64,000 bases of DNA, taken from the NCBI GenBank assembly GCA_002189035.1, contig NEEC01000025.1, positions 186,001-250,000 of the forward strand, written 5' to 3'. A program made the position numbers and the translations under genes. Source of the DNA: Utricularia gibba. Taxonomy: Eukaryota > Streptophyta > Magnoliopsida > Lamiales > Lentibulariaceae. Under the pieces are notes generated by a model. The model saw nothing but the letters and a program-made list of their open reading frames with translations. It had not been told where the DNA came from and did no database searches. Position 1 is the stretch's first letter. Each line of letters starts with the position of its first letter. Of this stretch, positions 11,629-23,210 are shown one piece after another.

Positions 11629-12816
11629 ATGGATGATGGGGATTTTATAGAAGTCGACTTAACGGATCTTGATTTGAACCAAGAGCCACATGGTTCTGTC
11701 TTGGAAGCTTCTCATCGGATTGAAGAAGGGAGGGTTCTTCACCCAGGGCCTGTAGATGGTGTTAGGCCGCGCCAAAGATGGCGGCAATCGAGAAATTCCA
11801 CAGAGACTAGTTATTTTCATAATGAAATGACGATGGTGGATGAGGGTAATGCCCCTGAGAACCATGCCAATGCTGGGGTTCTCGAAAGAGGTTCTGAGAG
11901 GGGAAAAGGTTGGAAAAGAGACAGTTCCCACTTAGTAGCGCAGGCTTTGGCTTTGGATTCTGAAATTAAGTCTGGGAAGGAGGATGGTAGCTTCTACGAC
12001 TGTAATATATGTCTGGACTTAGCAAAGGAACCTGTGCTGACTTCATGTGGGCACTTGTTTTGTTGGCCGTGTTTTTATCAGGTTTCGAAGGTTGATTCAA
12101 CGGTTAAACAATGCCCTGTTTGCAAGGAAGAGGTATCAGATAGCTGTGTGATCCCAATTTATGGAAATGGGGACAGTGAATCCGTCGATGGGGGAAAACT
12201 TGGTTTCTCCATACCTCCAAGGCCTAAAGCACGTAGAATAGAGAGCAGTGCGCCACAGCATGTAATGCAAGGGCTTTCCTATGTTCCAGTTTCAGAAGCC
12301 ATCAGACAGATACTCAGAATTGGTGCTCTTAGGCAGGAGCAAGAAGCGAGCAGGGGTGTAGGGAGTCCCGGAATCAATTATCAGGCAGGCCATATTGCAG
12401 AACCAGCTGCTGGGCGAGGTGGGAGGATGCATCAGGTCTCAAGAGTGTTATCAGATAGTGCTGCATCTCTTTCTTCCCTTTCATCAGCTCTGAATAGTGC
12501 AGAGAGGCTGGTTGAAGACCTGGAAACTGTTTTTTCCAGCCGAAGGTTACGACTTCACTCAAGGGCAATGGCTTTCAATCCTACAAATTCGTCCCATAGG
12601 CTTTCCTCTTCCAGACGAACTGTGGATAGGAACGCTATACTGAACAACATGCTTTCCTCCCAGCCAACTGATATCTCTGGATCCACTTTAATTGGATTGA
12701 ATTCCAGAAGTAACAGAGATTCCAGCCCTACTTCCCATAGAAGGCTAGGAGTGTCGAGGGTACTCGAAAGAGATGGTCAAGATAGTCGTGAATCGAGACG
12801 AAGACGACTACACTAA
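11629..12816 (+). CDS. RMA-type RING finger E3 ligase, soluble form
   Basis: One exon, 395 aa from the ATG at 11629; the frame is open further upstream but without a better Met. The N-terminus is acidic (DFIEVDLTDLDLNQEP). A C3HC4 RING of RMA/RNF5 type begins at Cys125 (CNICLDLAKEPVLTSCGHLF, then WPCF and CPVCKEEV). The C-terminal half carries a conserved block (SDSAASLSSLSSALNSAERL) and ends in Arg residues. Classical RMA proteins are about 240-250 aa and end in an ER membrane anchor; this one has no hydrophobic end, so it is probably soluble. It should transfer ubiquitin with an E2; the substrate is unknown. Arabidopsis At2g44410-like proteins have a similar layout. Confidence 0.85.
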   Translation: MDDGDFIEVDLTDLDLNQEPHGSVLEASHRIEEGRVLHPGPVDGVRPRQRWRQSRNSTETSYFHNEMTMVDEGNAPENHANAGVLERGSERGKGWKRDSSHLVAQALALDSEIKSGKEDGSFYDCNICLDLAKEPVLTSCGHLFCWPCFYQVSKVDSTVKQCPVCKEEVSDSCVIPIYGNGDSESVDGGKLGFSIPPRPKARRIESSAPQHVMQGLSYVPVSEAIRQILRIGALRQEQEASRGVGSPGINYQAGHIAEPAAGRGGRMHQVSRVLSDSAASLSSLSSALNSAERLVEDLETVFSSRRLRLHSRAMAFNPTNSSHRLSSSRRTVDRNAILNNMLSSQPTDISGSTLIGLNSRSNRDSSPTSHRRLGVSRVLERDGQDSRESRRRRLH

Positions 12817-13470
12817 ATGTTTTTAGGACTGACTGGTTCCTCTCTGTGCATCACTACTGATGTTTCTACTTGCCAACCAACCTCAGCTTCCTGATACTCT
12901 GATGATCATCTGTCCGATCCCATTGTTCCAGGCTTTAGAGTATGTTGTGCCTGTGGACATTTGTTTTACAATAACTCTTGTAATATATTGGTTTGACTCT
13001 TTCCCAGTGTGGAGCAACGAGGATCGTGTTCCTCTTCTGAAACAAAAACTGAACAGGGAAAAAGTTGAAGAACCAGGATGATCAAATCTCTAAAGTTTGC
13101 AGGCGGATAGACCCGCATTTGAACCTCCATTGATTAAACTATGAAATCGAAATGTGGGAGTTCTTCTTCTTCTTCTGTTTTTCATCTGCAGCCCATTTCA
13201 AAGCCAAAACAGTTGCAGTAGACAGGGGCGCATGAAATGATTCCATGGGCAAGAAGGAATACCAGTAGTGGGGCTCACATCAGGTCATTCAGTTACGGTT
13301 TGAAGTTTCTTTCCACGTTTTCTAGCTGCTGGGGGTGTCCTGTGTTAAAACGGTTACATTGATTGGTTGAAAAAAGAAAGTCTTGATTTAATCTCTTTCA
13401 ACTGATAGAAAAAGATGGTGTGCCTTCTTTGTCTGTCTCCTTAACAGAAACGCTGCTGAAAGCGAAAAGA
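12817..13470. other. Gap between RING and bHLH genes
   Basis: This contains the 3' UTR of the RING gene and the leader of the bHLH gene. An acceptor-like site (cttaacag) just before 13449 suggests a 5' UTR intron. The small open frame 12860-13081 has no recognisable content. Confidence 0.4.
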
Positions 13471-14868
13471 ATGTCTGGAGAAAGTGTTCGTTTTGATCAA
13501 ACCAGCGGATTCATTGAAGATGGGGATGAAAATGGTGATTCACAGTCACAACTCCAGGCACCAAACGCACAGAATCTCGACAGCTCGTTAACCCAGTTAG
13601 CTGCTTCTGCTACTGCTCTGGAAATGGAGGCTCTTCATCATCACCCATTCAACTTGAGGATTGATTATGAAAACGGGAATGATGTTCGCGTTCATGAGCA
13701 GATGGGCACCACTTTTGAGACTCAAGATCAGTACCTTTATCTTCACAATCCCTCTGTTTCAACTGAGTTTATACAAAATTTTCACACCGTTTCATCCCCA
13801 GATAACCCCTTCTCTGTTCCACCTCAACTGCTTCCTCCCCCTTGTTCAAAATTTTCCAATTTGTTGACATCTTTAGGCGTTCTGGGTCAGTCATCTGTTT
13901 ACGACACTTTGGATCAGCCATCTCTGGTGAGGGATCTGTTCCATTCTACATCCACTGGAGGAGGTGGAGGAACAAAGATTGGATCTTTTTTTGATGGTGA
14001 GGGAGGATTGTTTCAAAATCCGAGTCACAGGGCAAATGGAGGAGAAACAGGAGATTTTGAATGTGGGTTTTTCGAGTTCACTGCTGGAGAAATGGATCAT
14101 CGCATTGGCAACAAAAGAAACGGAAATGTCACCAAGCATTTGGGAACTGAAAAGCAGAGGAGAGTTGCCATGCACGACAAGTATGAAGCTTTGAGTAAAA
14201 TGATACCAAATCCCACCAAGGTACACGTAACCAACCAAGTTTTCCATAACCAAACACCTAAACATTGATGGTTTCGTTTGTTTTCTTTTGATTCCAGAAC
14301 GATAGAGCATCCGTCGTTGCGGACGCTATAAGTTACATCAAAGAACTGAAGAGGACTGTAGCTGAGCTCAAAGTTCTTGCTGAAAAGAAGAGAAGTGCAA
14401 AAGAAAGGCTCAAAAGGCCCAAAGTTGAGCCTAATGATGGTATGATTGTTGGAGATGTAAACCAGGAGGATGGATTCACTCTCAGAAGCTCCTGGCTTCA
14501 GAGAAAGTCCAAACACATGGAGATTGATGTAAGGATCATAGATGATGAAGTCACTGTGAAGCTTGTGCAGCAGAAGAGAATCAACTGCCTGGTCTATGTT
14601 TCTAAGGTTCTCGATGAGCTTCACCTCGACCTTCACCATGTTGCTGGAGGTGTTATAGGAGATTATTACAGCTTCTTGTTCAACTCAAAGGTAAAAGCCA
14701 TGCCTCCACATTCCCACAAAAATTGACACTTTGACATCAGTGTGCCATCAACACAACTGCTTGTTGTAGATATGCGAAGGCTCCATTGTCTATGCAAGTG
14801 CTCTGGCCAACAAGCTGATCGAAGCTGTGGATCAGCAGTATGCAGCCGCAGTTGGGCCTCCAAGGTGA
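13471..14868 (+). CDS. bHLH transcription factor of the bHLH10/89/91 tapetal group
   Basis: Exons 13471-14220, 14298-14690 and 14770-14868 give 413 aa. The start is the ATG at 13471 (MSGESVRFDQ); the frame is open upstream, but only non-ATG codons lie there. The bHLH spans about 225-285: basic part TKHLGTEKQRRVAMHDKYEA, loop IPNPTKNDRASVV, helix 2 DAISYIKELKRTVAELKVLA. A C-terminal ACT-like domain follows (RSSWLQRKSKHMEIDVRII, INCLVYVSKVLDELHLDLHH, FLFNSKICEGSIVYASALAN). In Arabidopsis this trio acts with DYT1 in tapetum and pollen development. The match over the C-terminal domain is strong; one-to-one orthology within the trio cannot be set. Confidence 0.9.
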
Positions 14869-15458
14869 AGATGATGATGCAGCAGCAGCTGCTGCTTCTT
14901 CTCCCAAGAAAGTTTTTACAAGGAAACACTAAGTTTATGAGCTGCATTACATTAACTCATTTCCAGTATCCCTAATTTATCTCATATCCAAATCCAGAAC
15001 TTGTTGACATGTACATGTGTTGAGGTAATACAGGCTATAAAGCAACGCGTCTGTACCCATCTTAATCCTGAATTTCTTCTATATATTATCAGAGTTTTCA
15101 CCTCACTATATGGCTTGGATGGTCTTGAATCTTGATGCGTTATGGAACTCGGTTAAAAGGCAACAAGAGCAAATTTTTTGTGAGCCCTGTTAGTTACGTG
15201 AACCAACGAGATGAGAAACATGGTGAGCATTTCTCAACTGCTTCAGAAACAAGAACACAGAAAGAGAGAGGATCACACAGTTCGTTGTCCGGTCTCAGTT
15301 CCTAATGAACAAGTATGGGCCGGCCTAAATGGTTATTGAGCTTCGGACCGAATAATATTATGAAAAAGCCCAAGTGGCCAAGACGAGAGCTGCGATTTTG
15401 AGGTATCGTATCGCATTACTTGAGCTTTCCGGCGGTGGCGAGACGCGAGCATTGAGAT
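14869..15458. other. Gap between bHLH and NDUFAF3 genes
   Basis: Downstream sequence of the bHLH gene followed by the short leader of the NDUFAF3-like gene. Nothing else is recognised. Confidence 0.4.
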
Positions 15459-16479
15459 ATGACGGCGAGGCACAGAGCGCCGGCGGTGCTGCTACCTAGG
15501 CTGATCGGAGCCTTGCGCAAAGAAACGCCGCCGAAGTATCGCACGGTGCTGCCGTCTTTGCGCAGGACTTTCTCTCTGTACGACCAGATAAACCTCATAG
15601 ATAACGTCCCCGAAGACCAACTCCGTTTCCAAGAGTAAATCCTCTTTTCCAATTAAAATTCCATTTTCAAGATTGAATGGGTTCTTTTTTTTTTTTTTTT
15701 TTTTGAAAAATTTTATTGTGTGAATCCAATTTTTCCCATGGCGTCGAAGAATGTTCTTACAAAATGCTCTCTGTAAGAAAAGGGCCACTTGATGGTATTT
15801 TATAGGAAGATCGTAGAGATGAAATCATAAAAATTGAGTTTTTGTGTATTTTTACAGGTATGATGACACTGGGTTCAAGGTAAATGGGGTGAAGTATGAA
15901 GGTAGCTTGCTTTGCGTTGGAAATTTGCTTTTGAATTGGGAACCTAAGAAATTCTCAGATATCACTGTTGAAAGGTGCACTGATGTCTTCCACCTTGTTA
16001 AAAAACGTACATTTTGTTATCTCAACTCATCCACTTTCGCTGAGTTGTCATTCCATGTTCCTGGTCTGAGAGTATCTCTAATCATTCTTGCAGCTTATCT
16101 CTATTTAAGATCGTGCGTCCAGTACCAGGTGAGAAATCAGAAGCAAAAGCTTGATTCTTTTGTACATCCCATGGTTTATTCCTGTTTCTGAGGTTGGGGG
16201 TGTCTGTTCTTGATACCAGAGATTTTAGTTTTTGGTTGTGGAAGATACATTCAGCCAGTGAACCCCGAACTTCGCAGCTTCATCCGTGCGGCTGGGATGA
16301 AACTCGAAGTACTCGACTCGGTAAGAACATATCAACTCTACCAGGTTCTCAAGAGCTTCCAAGTTGTAATGTTGTGTTTTCTTCCTCTGCAGAGAAACGC
16401 ATCATCAACTTACAACATATTGAACGAAGAAGGCAGAATGGTCGCAGCAGCTCTAATTCCCTATGGAGTTACATCGTGA
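15459..16479 (+). CDS. NDUFAF3: NADH dehydrogenase (complex I) assembly factor NDUFAF3-like
   Basis: Five exons: 15459-15634, 15858-15996, 16110-16128 (19 nt), 16220-16320 and 16393-16479, giving 173 aa, the family length. The N-terminus is basic and hydrophobic like a mitochondrial presequence. The DUF498/NDUFAF3 fold follows: FSLYDQINLIDNVPEDQLRF, GVKYEGSLLCVGNLLLNWEP, ILVFGCGRYIQPVNPELRSF, end TYNILNEEGRMVAAALIPYG. In animals NDUFAF3 helps assemble the early membrane-arm/Q-module intermediate of complex I; the plant role is inferred. The 19-nt exon, IVRPVP, rests on homologue spacing and on an acceptor (tttaag) preceded by a TAA, so its exact left border is the weakest part of the model. 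Confidence 0.88.
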
Positions 16480-17401
16480 AGCCAAAAACATTATAACTGA
16501 ACCAAGAACGGAATAACAACTGTAAATGTCTCATTTCCCTTGGGCAAGTGCAGTTCATACTCCAACTCACAGTGTATCATTCGCTCCCACAAGTTCAAAT
16601 CTTTCTTGGTCATCCATTTTCAAAATTTGTTGCTTTGGGTTGTGAAACCCTTCAAGCAACCATCTTGTGGTTCTGGGGTGATAGACAATGTGGAAAGATG
16701 AAGGTTTCTAGTCTCTGCATGAAAATGGTGTCACTGACTAGAAAGAATAGAAAAGGATAAACTATCTGTACCAGGTGGGCACTGCAATCGCCTACATATA
16801 TACTTAATCTGATCTGATCTGCTTGTCAGAACCTGGAGGTCTAAGCTCTCCAAACGGACGCTGGAGCCTGATACAGCATCCTTCAATACAGAAAACACCT
16901 TTCTCAGAATCCAGGATTCACCCAACTACTTCCCCAGGGTCTTCTCCACATTGATAGCAGGGAATGAGGTGACATCAGCTGTGATCAGTCTAGTAAATGT
17001 CGCCCAAGAATTTGGATGCTCCAGGGGCATCGTTCAGAGCAGCTTCTGAACAGAGTGAGAAATCCTCTAAAAAAAGATCATGTAGAAAATATTTATACCC
17101 CGAAAACGATCGAAAAATAGATTTATTGTTTTTTCCATTATTTTGAAAAAAAAAGGCACACAAATATCCCTCGAGAGTCGAAGTCGGGTCGTGGTTGAAT
17201 TTAGAAAGAGAGGTTGTTGCAGAAATTGAGCTGTCAATCTGTGTTTGCTGGCGCCTCGTTTTGATGCTTGTGGCTAGGGCTGTCGTAGATTCGAACAGAA
17301 AAGAAGGATCTTTGGCTCGCTGTCGCTGATAATTGATTTCAGAGGGACTGGGTCTGGAGGAATTCGCCTTTAGGAGAAGATCTTAGCCTTCGGTTTCGAA
17401 A
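16480..17401. other. Gap between NDUFAF3 and SYP132 genes
   Basis: 3' sequence of the NDUFAF3 gene, then the leader of SYP132 from roughly 17170. No coding signal is recognised. Confidence 0.4.
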
Positions 17402-20075
17402 ATGAATGATCTTTTGTCGGTGGGTCTTACAGCCTCTTTTCCGTTTGTTTTGATGCTTTTGCAACCAAGTGGATCTTGGGAGCTGGAGATCCTGTATCCT
17501 AGACAGGGAAATTGATTGTCATAGCTTTCTCTGAGGAAGAGCTTCTGGGGTTTGTTTGTGATGTCTAAATAAAACACATTGTGCTTATGAGAATTCAGCC
17601 AATTTTATATGTACTGGGAGTTAGTGGATTTTGATATAAAGCTGGAACCTGATCAGTTGCTGATTTCAGTAGCTTTAATCCATGATTTTGAGGCAAAATT
17701 TTGTTCCCTTTGGAAGAAAGTTGAGAGCTTGCACGAGGTCTTAGGATCTGTTCCGATGCGCAGGAGGGATACTTACATAAGAATCGTCTCTTTTTCTCTT
17801 ATCTTTGTTCTCAGGATTCATTCATCAGTTCCCGGGATCAAGGGAACACGGCTGGTGACATTGAAATGGGAACTGAGAGACCTACAGCTGACCTTGGTCT
17901 GGAAGATTTCTTCAAGAAGGTGGTCACTTAACTTGGCTCTGTGAAGATCCATTAAGAATGTGTCAATATTAATTAACTTAACTTCTCTGTGGTCTAAAAT
18001 GATTTGGACCTGCAGTTAGTAGTGCTGCTTAATGTTGCCATAATTTCCTAAATTTTTCTTGACTTTCATTTTGGTATTACTAGGTTCAAGAAGTAGAGAA
18101 ACAGTATGAAAAAGTCAACAGTATACTGAGAAAGCTTCAGGTAATCAATTCTTAATTTCCTTTTTTTTTTGTGAGCTTGCATATCTAGCATTCCACATTA
18201 TGGATAACCTTTTGTTTTGAAGAGTTGCCGGCATTAGTAATTGGGATCTGGGACTTGGGTAGTTGTTTCATTCTCATACCCCCTGCGGTTGAAAATCTTC
18301 CTACCGTGCCTGTTTTTGATTTTAAATCTACTTCCATCCAATTATAGGAAGCACATGAGGAGTCTAAGGCTGTTACAAAGGCGGCTGCCATGAAAGGTCA
18401 GCTTTTTCATTTTGGCCCAAACTTAGTTTGATGGTGCTGCATTTTGAGTGTTTTTCATCCTGACGCGTGTTTACATTAATGATTTGATAACTGATCGCTT
18501 GTAACTGCGTGATTAAGCTTCAACCTTGATGCAAGATTTGACTTACTAAAGGCGCTTATACAAGCATTGATGGGATTTTTTTGAGAAATACCTGTATATG
18601 TATATTTTAAAGTGTTCCATGGCTGATGGTGAAATACTTCAGCAATCAAAAAGCGTATGGAGAAAGATGTTGATGAAGTTGGAAAAATTGCTCGCTCTAT
18701 CAAATTAAAAATTGAGGAGCTTGATAGAGAGGTGATTCAAATTTTTGGACATTTTGAGAATCTTTTTATTTTATTAATGCTTCTTCTTCTTTCTTTTCTA
18801 GAATTTATCCAATAGGCAAAAGCCTGGATGTGGTAAAGGTTCTGGTGTAGATAGATCAAGAACAGCAACTACAGTGTATGTTATTGCCCCCTTGTTTTCT
18901 CATATGCAATGTGTTATCAAGATGGATGACAACCCGAATTTTCAGGGCTCTGAAGAAAAAGTTCAAAGACAAAATGGCTGAGTTCCAGGTGTGCAAATTA
19001 CATTGTACTGGGTTGCTCTGAAATTTCAGTCTTTATTCTAGAGATCTGTGTATGTACCTTGCAGACTTTGAGGGAAAATATCCATCAAGAATATCGTGAG
19101 GTTATTGAGAGGCGTGTGTTCACAGGTGAAAGTTGATTTTTTTATTGCATGAACACTGATAGAGCTGCTGTTTTTAGTGTCTAATCATAAAATTTGGATT
19201 CCAGTGACTGGCAGTCGAGCTGATGAAGAGGTGGTTATATGATCTTCATTTTTCTCCAAATGCATCATCTTGCCTGCCTGTTTTTTTTTTTTTTAATTTT
19301 AAACTCTCTCTATGTAGACCATTGATAAATTAATAGAAACTGGGGACAGTGAGCAGATATTCCAGAAAGCAATACAGGAACAAGGCCGTGGCCAGGTATC
19401 GCTCTCTTTGTTTTTTCAAACTGTGCAGATGTCGGTTCTGTCCTCTATAAGTACCGTCATTTGGATAATCTCAGTAATTGGAATGTTTCAAATCTTCCGT
19501 TGAGCTGAGATCATCTATTTGTGTCAAAGGCGAACTCTCAATCAGATAGACAAGCGTTGATTCAGTTGGAATCATTTTCTTTTAGCACAAATAGCATGGT
19601 TACAGTTTTTCTGGTTTCCCAGATAGTGGATACTGTAGCTGAAATTCAGGAGAGACACGATGCAGTTAGAGATTTGGAAAAGAAGCTCCTGGATCTACAG
19701 CAGGTACAGCGTAGTGGCTACAGGCACACATTTTCTACTTCTTTCACCATTGACTTCTTCCCCTGCAGATTTTCTTGGACATGGCTGTTTTAGTTGACGC
19801 TCAAGGCGACATGCTTAACAACATAGAATCACAGGTGAAAACAACTTTTTTCTAGTCCTTGACTGGTGGCCCCCCTCCTCAGTTTGTATTCAATATCACA
19901 GGTCTCCTCAGCAGTGGATCATGTGCAATCTGGCAACACCGCCCTGCAGAGGGCGAAGAGTTTGCAAAAGAGCTCGAGAAAATGGATGTGCATTGGCATC
20001 ATCATCCTTCTCATCATCATCGTCATCATTGTAGTCGGTGTACTGAGGCCATGGCAAAGCAGAAATGGAGCTTAG
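17402..20075 (+). CDS. SYP132: Qa-SNARE syntaxin SYP132
   Basis: Thirteen exons: 17402-17419 (18 nt), 17815-17919, 18084-18140, 18348-18396, 18643-18731, 18802-18875, 18946-18988, 19065-19125, 19205-19230 (26 nt), 19318-19395, 19623-19703, 19769-19834 and 19902-20075. All phases fit and give 306 aa, against about 304 for Arabidopsis SYP132. The start is MNDLLS; the Habc region follows ([19 protein letters not shown]). Then come [20 protein letters not shown], the SNARE helix (about 200-265, [20 protein letters not shown]) and a C-terminal anchor (about 277-297, [14 protein letters not shown]). SYP132 is the plasma-membrane Qa-SNARE for secretion, cytokinesis and defence-related vesicle fusion. 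It is convergent with AMP1, with stops 180 bp apart. Confidence 0.96.
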
Positions 20076-20254
20076 ATCCTCCACCGGCCACTGTGTGTGC
20101 ATTCATTGAACTCTTCTGCTATTTGTTTTGCTTGTGAATGAGCAGCCTTTTGATTGTGGTGCCTGTCAGTTTCTAAATAACATTGAGGATTTCCAACCAA
20201 GTAAAAGTGTCGCCTGCTCTCAGCAACAATATTAACAATCCCTTCAGCAGTTGA

Positions 20255-23210
20255 CTACGTGAATTCTCCTCTCAAAACAGAGGCTGATCTTTCAATGGCT
20301 CTGGCAACTCGCCAGATCTCATGCTGGATCTTCTTCATGTTTCCTTTTTCTTCCTCTTCTGCTCCCTCATTCTCTGCCATGGCACCACTTACTCCAGGGA
20401 AAAATTCTATACTCCTTGCTCCTTTGCTGGGCAAGGGCCCGTATATCTGCATAAGCTCAACGTACAACTTCAAGTATTTTAACTCAAAAAGTCTGAACCC
20501 AACTTCCAGCACATGCACTTACGAGATGCCTGAACCATTGTCCCTGGGGGAGCCCCTCCATGTCCAAGAACCCTCTTTCAGAAAGCATGATTCTGTCATT
20601 CAGCGCCCGTTGGCTCAAAATTGACACTGCGTCAAGGCGTCTGCCAGCTTTGAGTGTCTATGAAGCACATGAACTGAGTTACTTGATTTCACAATAAGAT
20701 TTGACTTTCAAGTTCCAACCTTGATTTCTTCTGCACATCTGAGAGCAGCATCTGTAAATTCTTCAATGGCAGCAGCAATGGGATCCAGGGAAATCAGTGT
20801 CCCTTCTAACAGAGGCTTGAGGGCACTCATGTACACCTGAAGGAGACAGGTAAAAAAATATGCTGTAAACAAGAGAAGTTCTCAGGGAAACTGAAACAAG
20901 ACTTCTGAACCTTCAATTCTTTAGCATAAGAAAGATGGTTGAATGGCAGGATCAGTTCATCTGCAAGGTAAATAGCTGCAAGTCCCCATACTGCAGCAAC
21001 TGAAGCAACAGCGGCTCAGTAATATTCCCATGCCGAAAAAATTTAGACCAGAGAAGTTACCAGTGGCATGGCGATGGAATAGGGGGTCTCCATAGTTCAC
21101 CATCCACTCATAGGTGTCGAAAGCGGTATGATAAACAGGAAAATCTGCATGCATAGGAAGGATCAGATCATGTTGAGATTGTATGGCATTGTTGTTGGAA
21201 GGTGCTTAAGGTGAAAAAGTAGATACCACTCCCGAAGTAGAGATCTATAGAAGGAATCCCAGCATGGAACAAAAAGGGAGCAAAATCGGAGTCGGCTCGT
21301 CCGAGCCTTTCAACCAGCTGCTCAACAATGAAACTAGTTATCAATTGTTCACTTATATGGGAAATTCAAGAATGGCTTCAACAAGAGTGTGATGCAGAAA
21401 GAGGCATACATTGACACCTTTATTTGAAGCCATCCAACTTTCATATAAGCTCATGGTGTCCAAGTCTGGATCTTTAACCTAGAGTTGATACAACTAAGGC
21501 ATGCTTGAGTGAAACCGAGCAGAAACATTAATGTCGTTGTTAGGGTACCTGCTTTGTGACCTCAAAAATGAGATCATCTAACTGAGGATTTGCGCTGACA
21601 AAGAATCCTTGTCCCTGAACAGCACAATCTACATTGAAGTAGGCCACAGCCTTGGCTCCAAGATTAACAACATTCTGCTCAACCCATTCTGTTGATCCAA
21701 TCTGAATCAGACAAAATGAATCTATAAAATTTCATGTTCAAGATCAAATCATGGAAGTGTCTAAGACCAATACAAAGACAATCACACCATGATGACAGGC
21801 ACCCAGAGTATGAGAGCAGGACTTACCATACCGAATTCCTCTGCATCCCAACTGCAAAGAACAATTGTCCTTCTAGGATTCCAACCCAAACGCCTGAGAA
21901 GAGCGAAGCGACGAGCTATATCAAGCAAAGATGCAGTGCCACTGTTAGGATCCACAGCACCATAAGTCCACGCATCTCTATGATTCCCTAAAAGAACTGC
22001 CCGGTCTGGTTCCTCTGATCCCTTTATCACCCCAAATACATTGATAATGGTGGCCGTTTTCCTTTCTCCCTTTGACAAAAACGAGTAGAAGATGAATGAA
22101 AACAGCTTTTCCCTTACACTGCAGAACACTTATTATAACGTTGATAAAAATAGTAGCTAAACTCTGTTACAGGAGATCTCTAGACGAGAAACGAGAGCTG
22201 AGAACAGAAATATTCAACGTGATACTAAAAAAAGAACATATTTTTACAGCAAAAGGAGAAATCAAGGAATGAACATCATACCTCGTACGAAAAATCGAGC
22301 TTTGTCGGCCCAGGTCCCACCCGGCTGATTCTTCCATCGCCGGTTTTGAATATTGGTCCCCATTCAGAGGGTAACTCCATCCCCTCTAAGGTACCTAAAA
22401 TCACCTCCGCAGCAGCCTGCGAAATCGGCAGCGATGGTATGCCGGGGAACTTCTGGGTGAGACGGTGGTCGCTGAACTCAAGTTTCTCTCCACCTGCCGG
22501 CCATCCGGGCTAAGCGGATCACCCAAGCCATCCATCACGGTGCCCCTTTCAACCCCTTCCTTAAAGTCGCTCTCGGTATAAAGCAGCACCGCCGAAACGC
22601 CGTGTGCAGCGGCATTAGCGACGACGTCGAATCTCGACAAACCCGATCCTCGCCGTATTAATCCCACGCACCCCTTAACTTCCACTCCCAGAGCACGAAG
22701 CGTACGGTAGTCCTTATCCCGGCCGTAATTCAAAAACAGTGCGGCGCCGATGACGGAACCGGAGATGGAATAAGCGTGGTAGGGCAGGACGACTCCGTTT
22801 TGGGGAACACCGGGCTCGGAGAGAGTTACGGGAAGAACGGTGCCGTTCGCCAGATGGGCTGCAAGAGAGGAGCGTTTGGGATAGGAAAGGAGAACAGAGA
22901 AGTTCGTTGTGTGGGTGGAAAGGCCGAGGGATTGGAAGTGGGATTGAACGTAAAGGGCAGGGGAGAGGGATTGAGGAGACCCAGCGAGGTGGGGGAGGAG
23001 AGTGAGGTGGCGGAGGTAGGCAGCGACGGTGTAGTTGCTAGCGGAGGAGAGGAACTGGCGGCGGTAGAAGTGAGTGTCGCGGCGATCAGTGATTCCGATG
23101 GTGGTGGTGACGTGGTGGTGGAGAGTTGTGTAGACGGCGAAGAAGGCCACGAGTAAGAGGAGGAAGAGAAGAGTGACGGCGGACCTAAAACTCCGGCTGC
23201 TCAAACCCAT
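20255..23210 (-). CDS. AMP1: AMP1 glutamate carboxypeptidase II-like protein, with one frameshift
   Basis: Ten exons in transcript order: 23210-22282, 22069-21827, 21701-21549, 21478-21410, 21320-21227, 21144-21061, 20999-20911, 20836-20720, 20657-20523 and 20446-20255. With one missing base supplied the product is 701 aa (Arabidopsis AMP1 is about 705). A signal anchor lies at about 7-27, then the PA domain. The M28 peptidase zinc ligands are all present: NHRDAW, AVDPNSG, DAEEFG, NVDCAV and PVYHTAF. AMP1 is an ER protein that restrains meristem size and leaf initiation and affects miRNA-guided translational repression. The defect is one base lost in a C run (GGG on the plus strand at 22507-22509), codon about 235; it shifts GDPLSP out of frame with the following [11 protein letters not shown]. 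Everything after it is intact. Assembly error or a young null allele are both possible. Confidence 0.88.

Noticed and set aside
14097-14639. 180-codon minus-strand frame
   Set aside because: Antisense to the bHLH exons; no family resemblance.
22776-23156. 126-codon open frame on the plus strand
   Set aside because: Antisense to AMP1 exon 1; GC-rich codons of the real gene create it.
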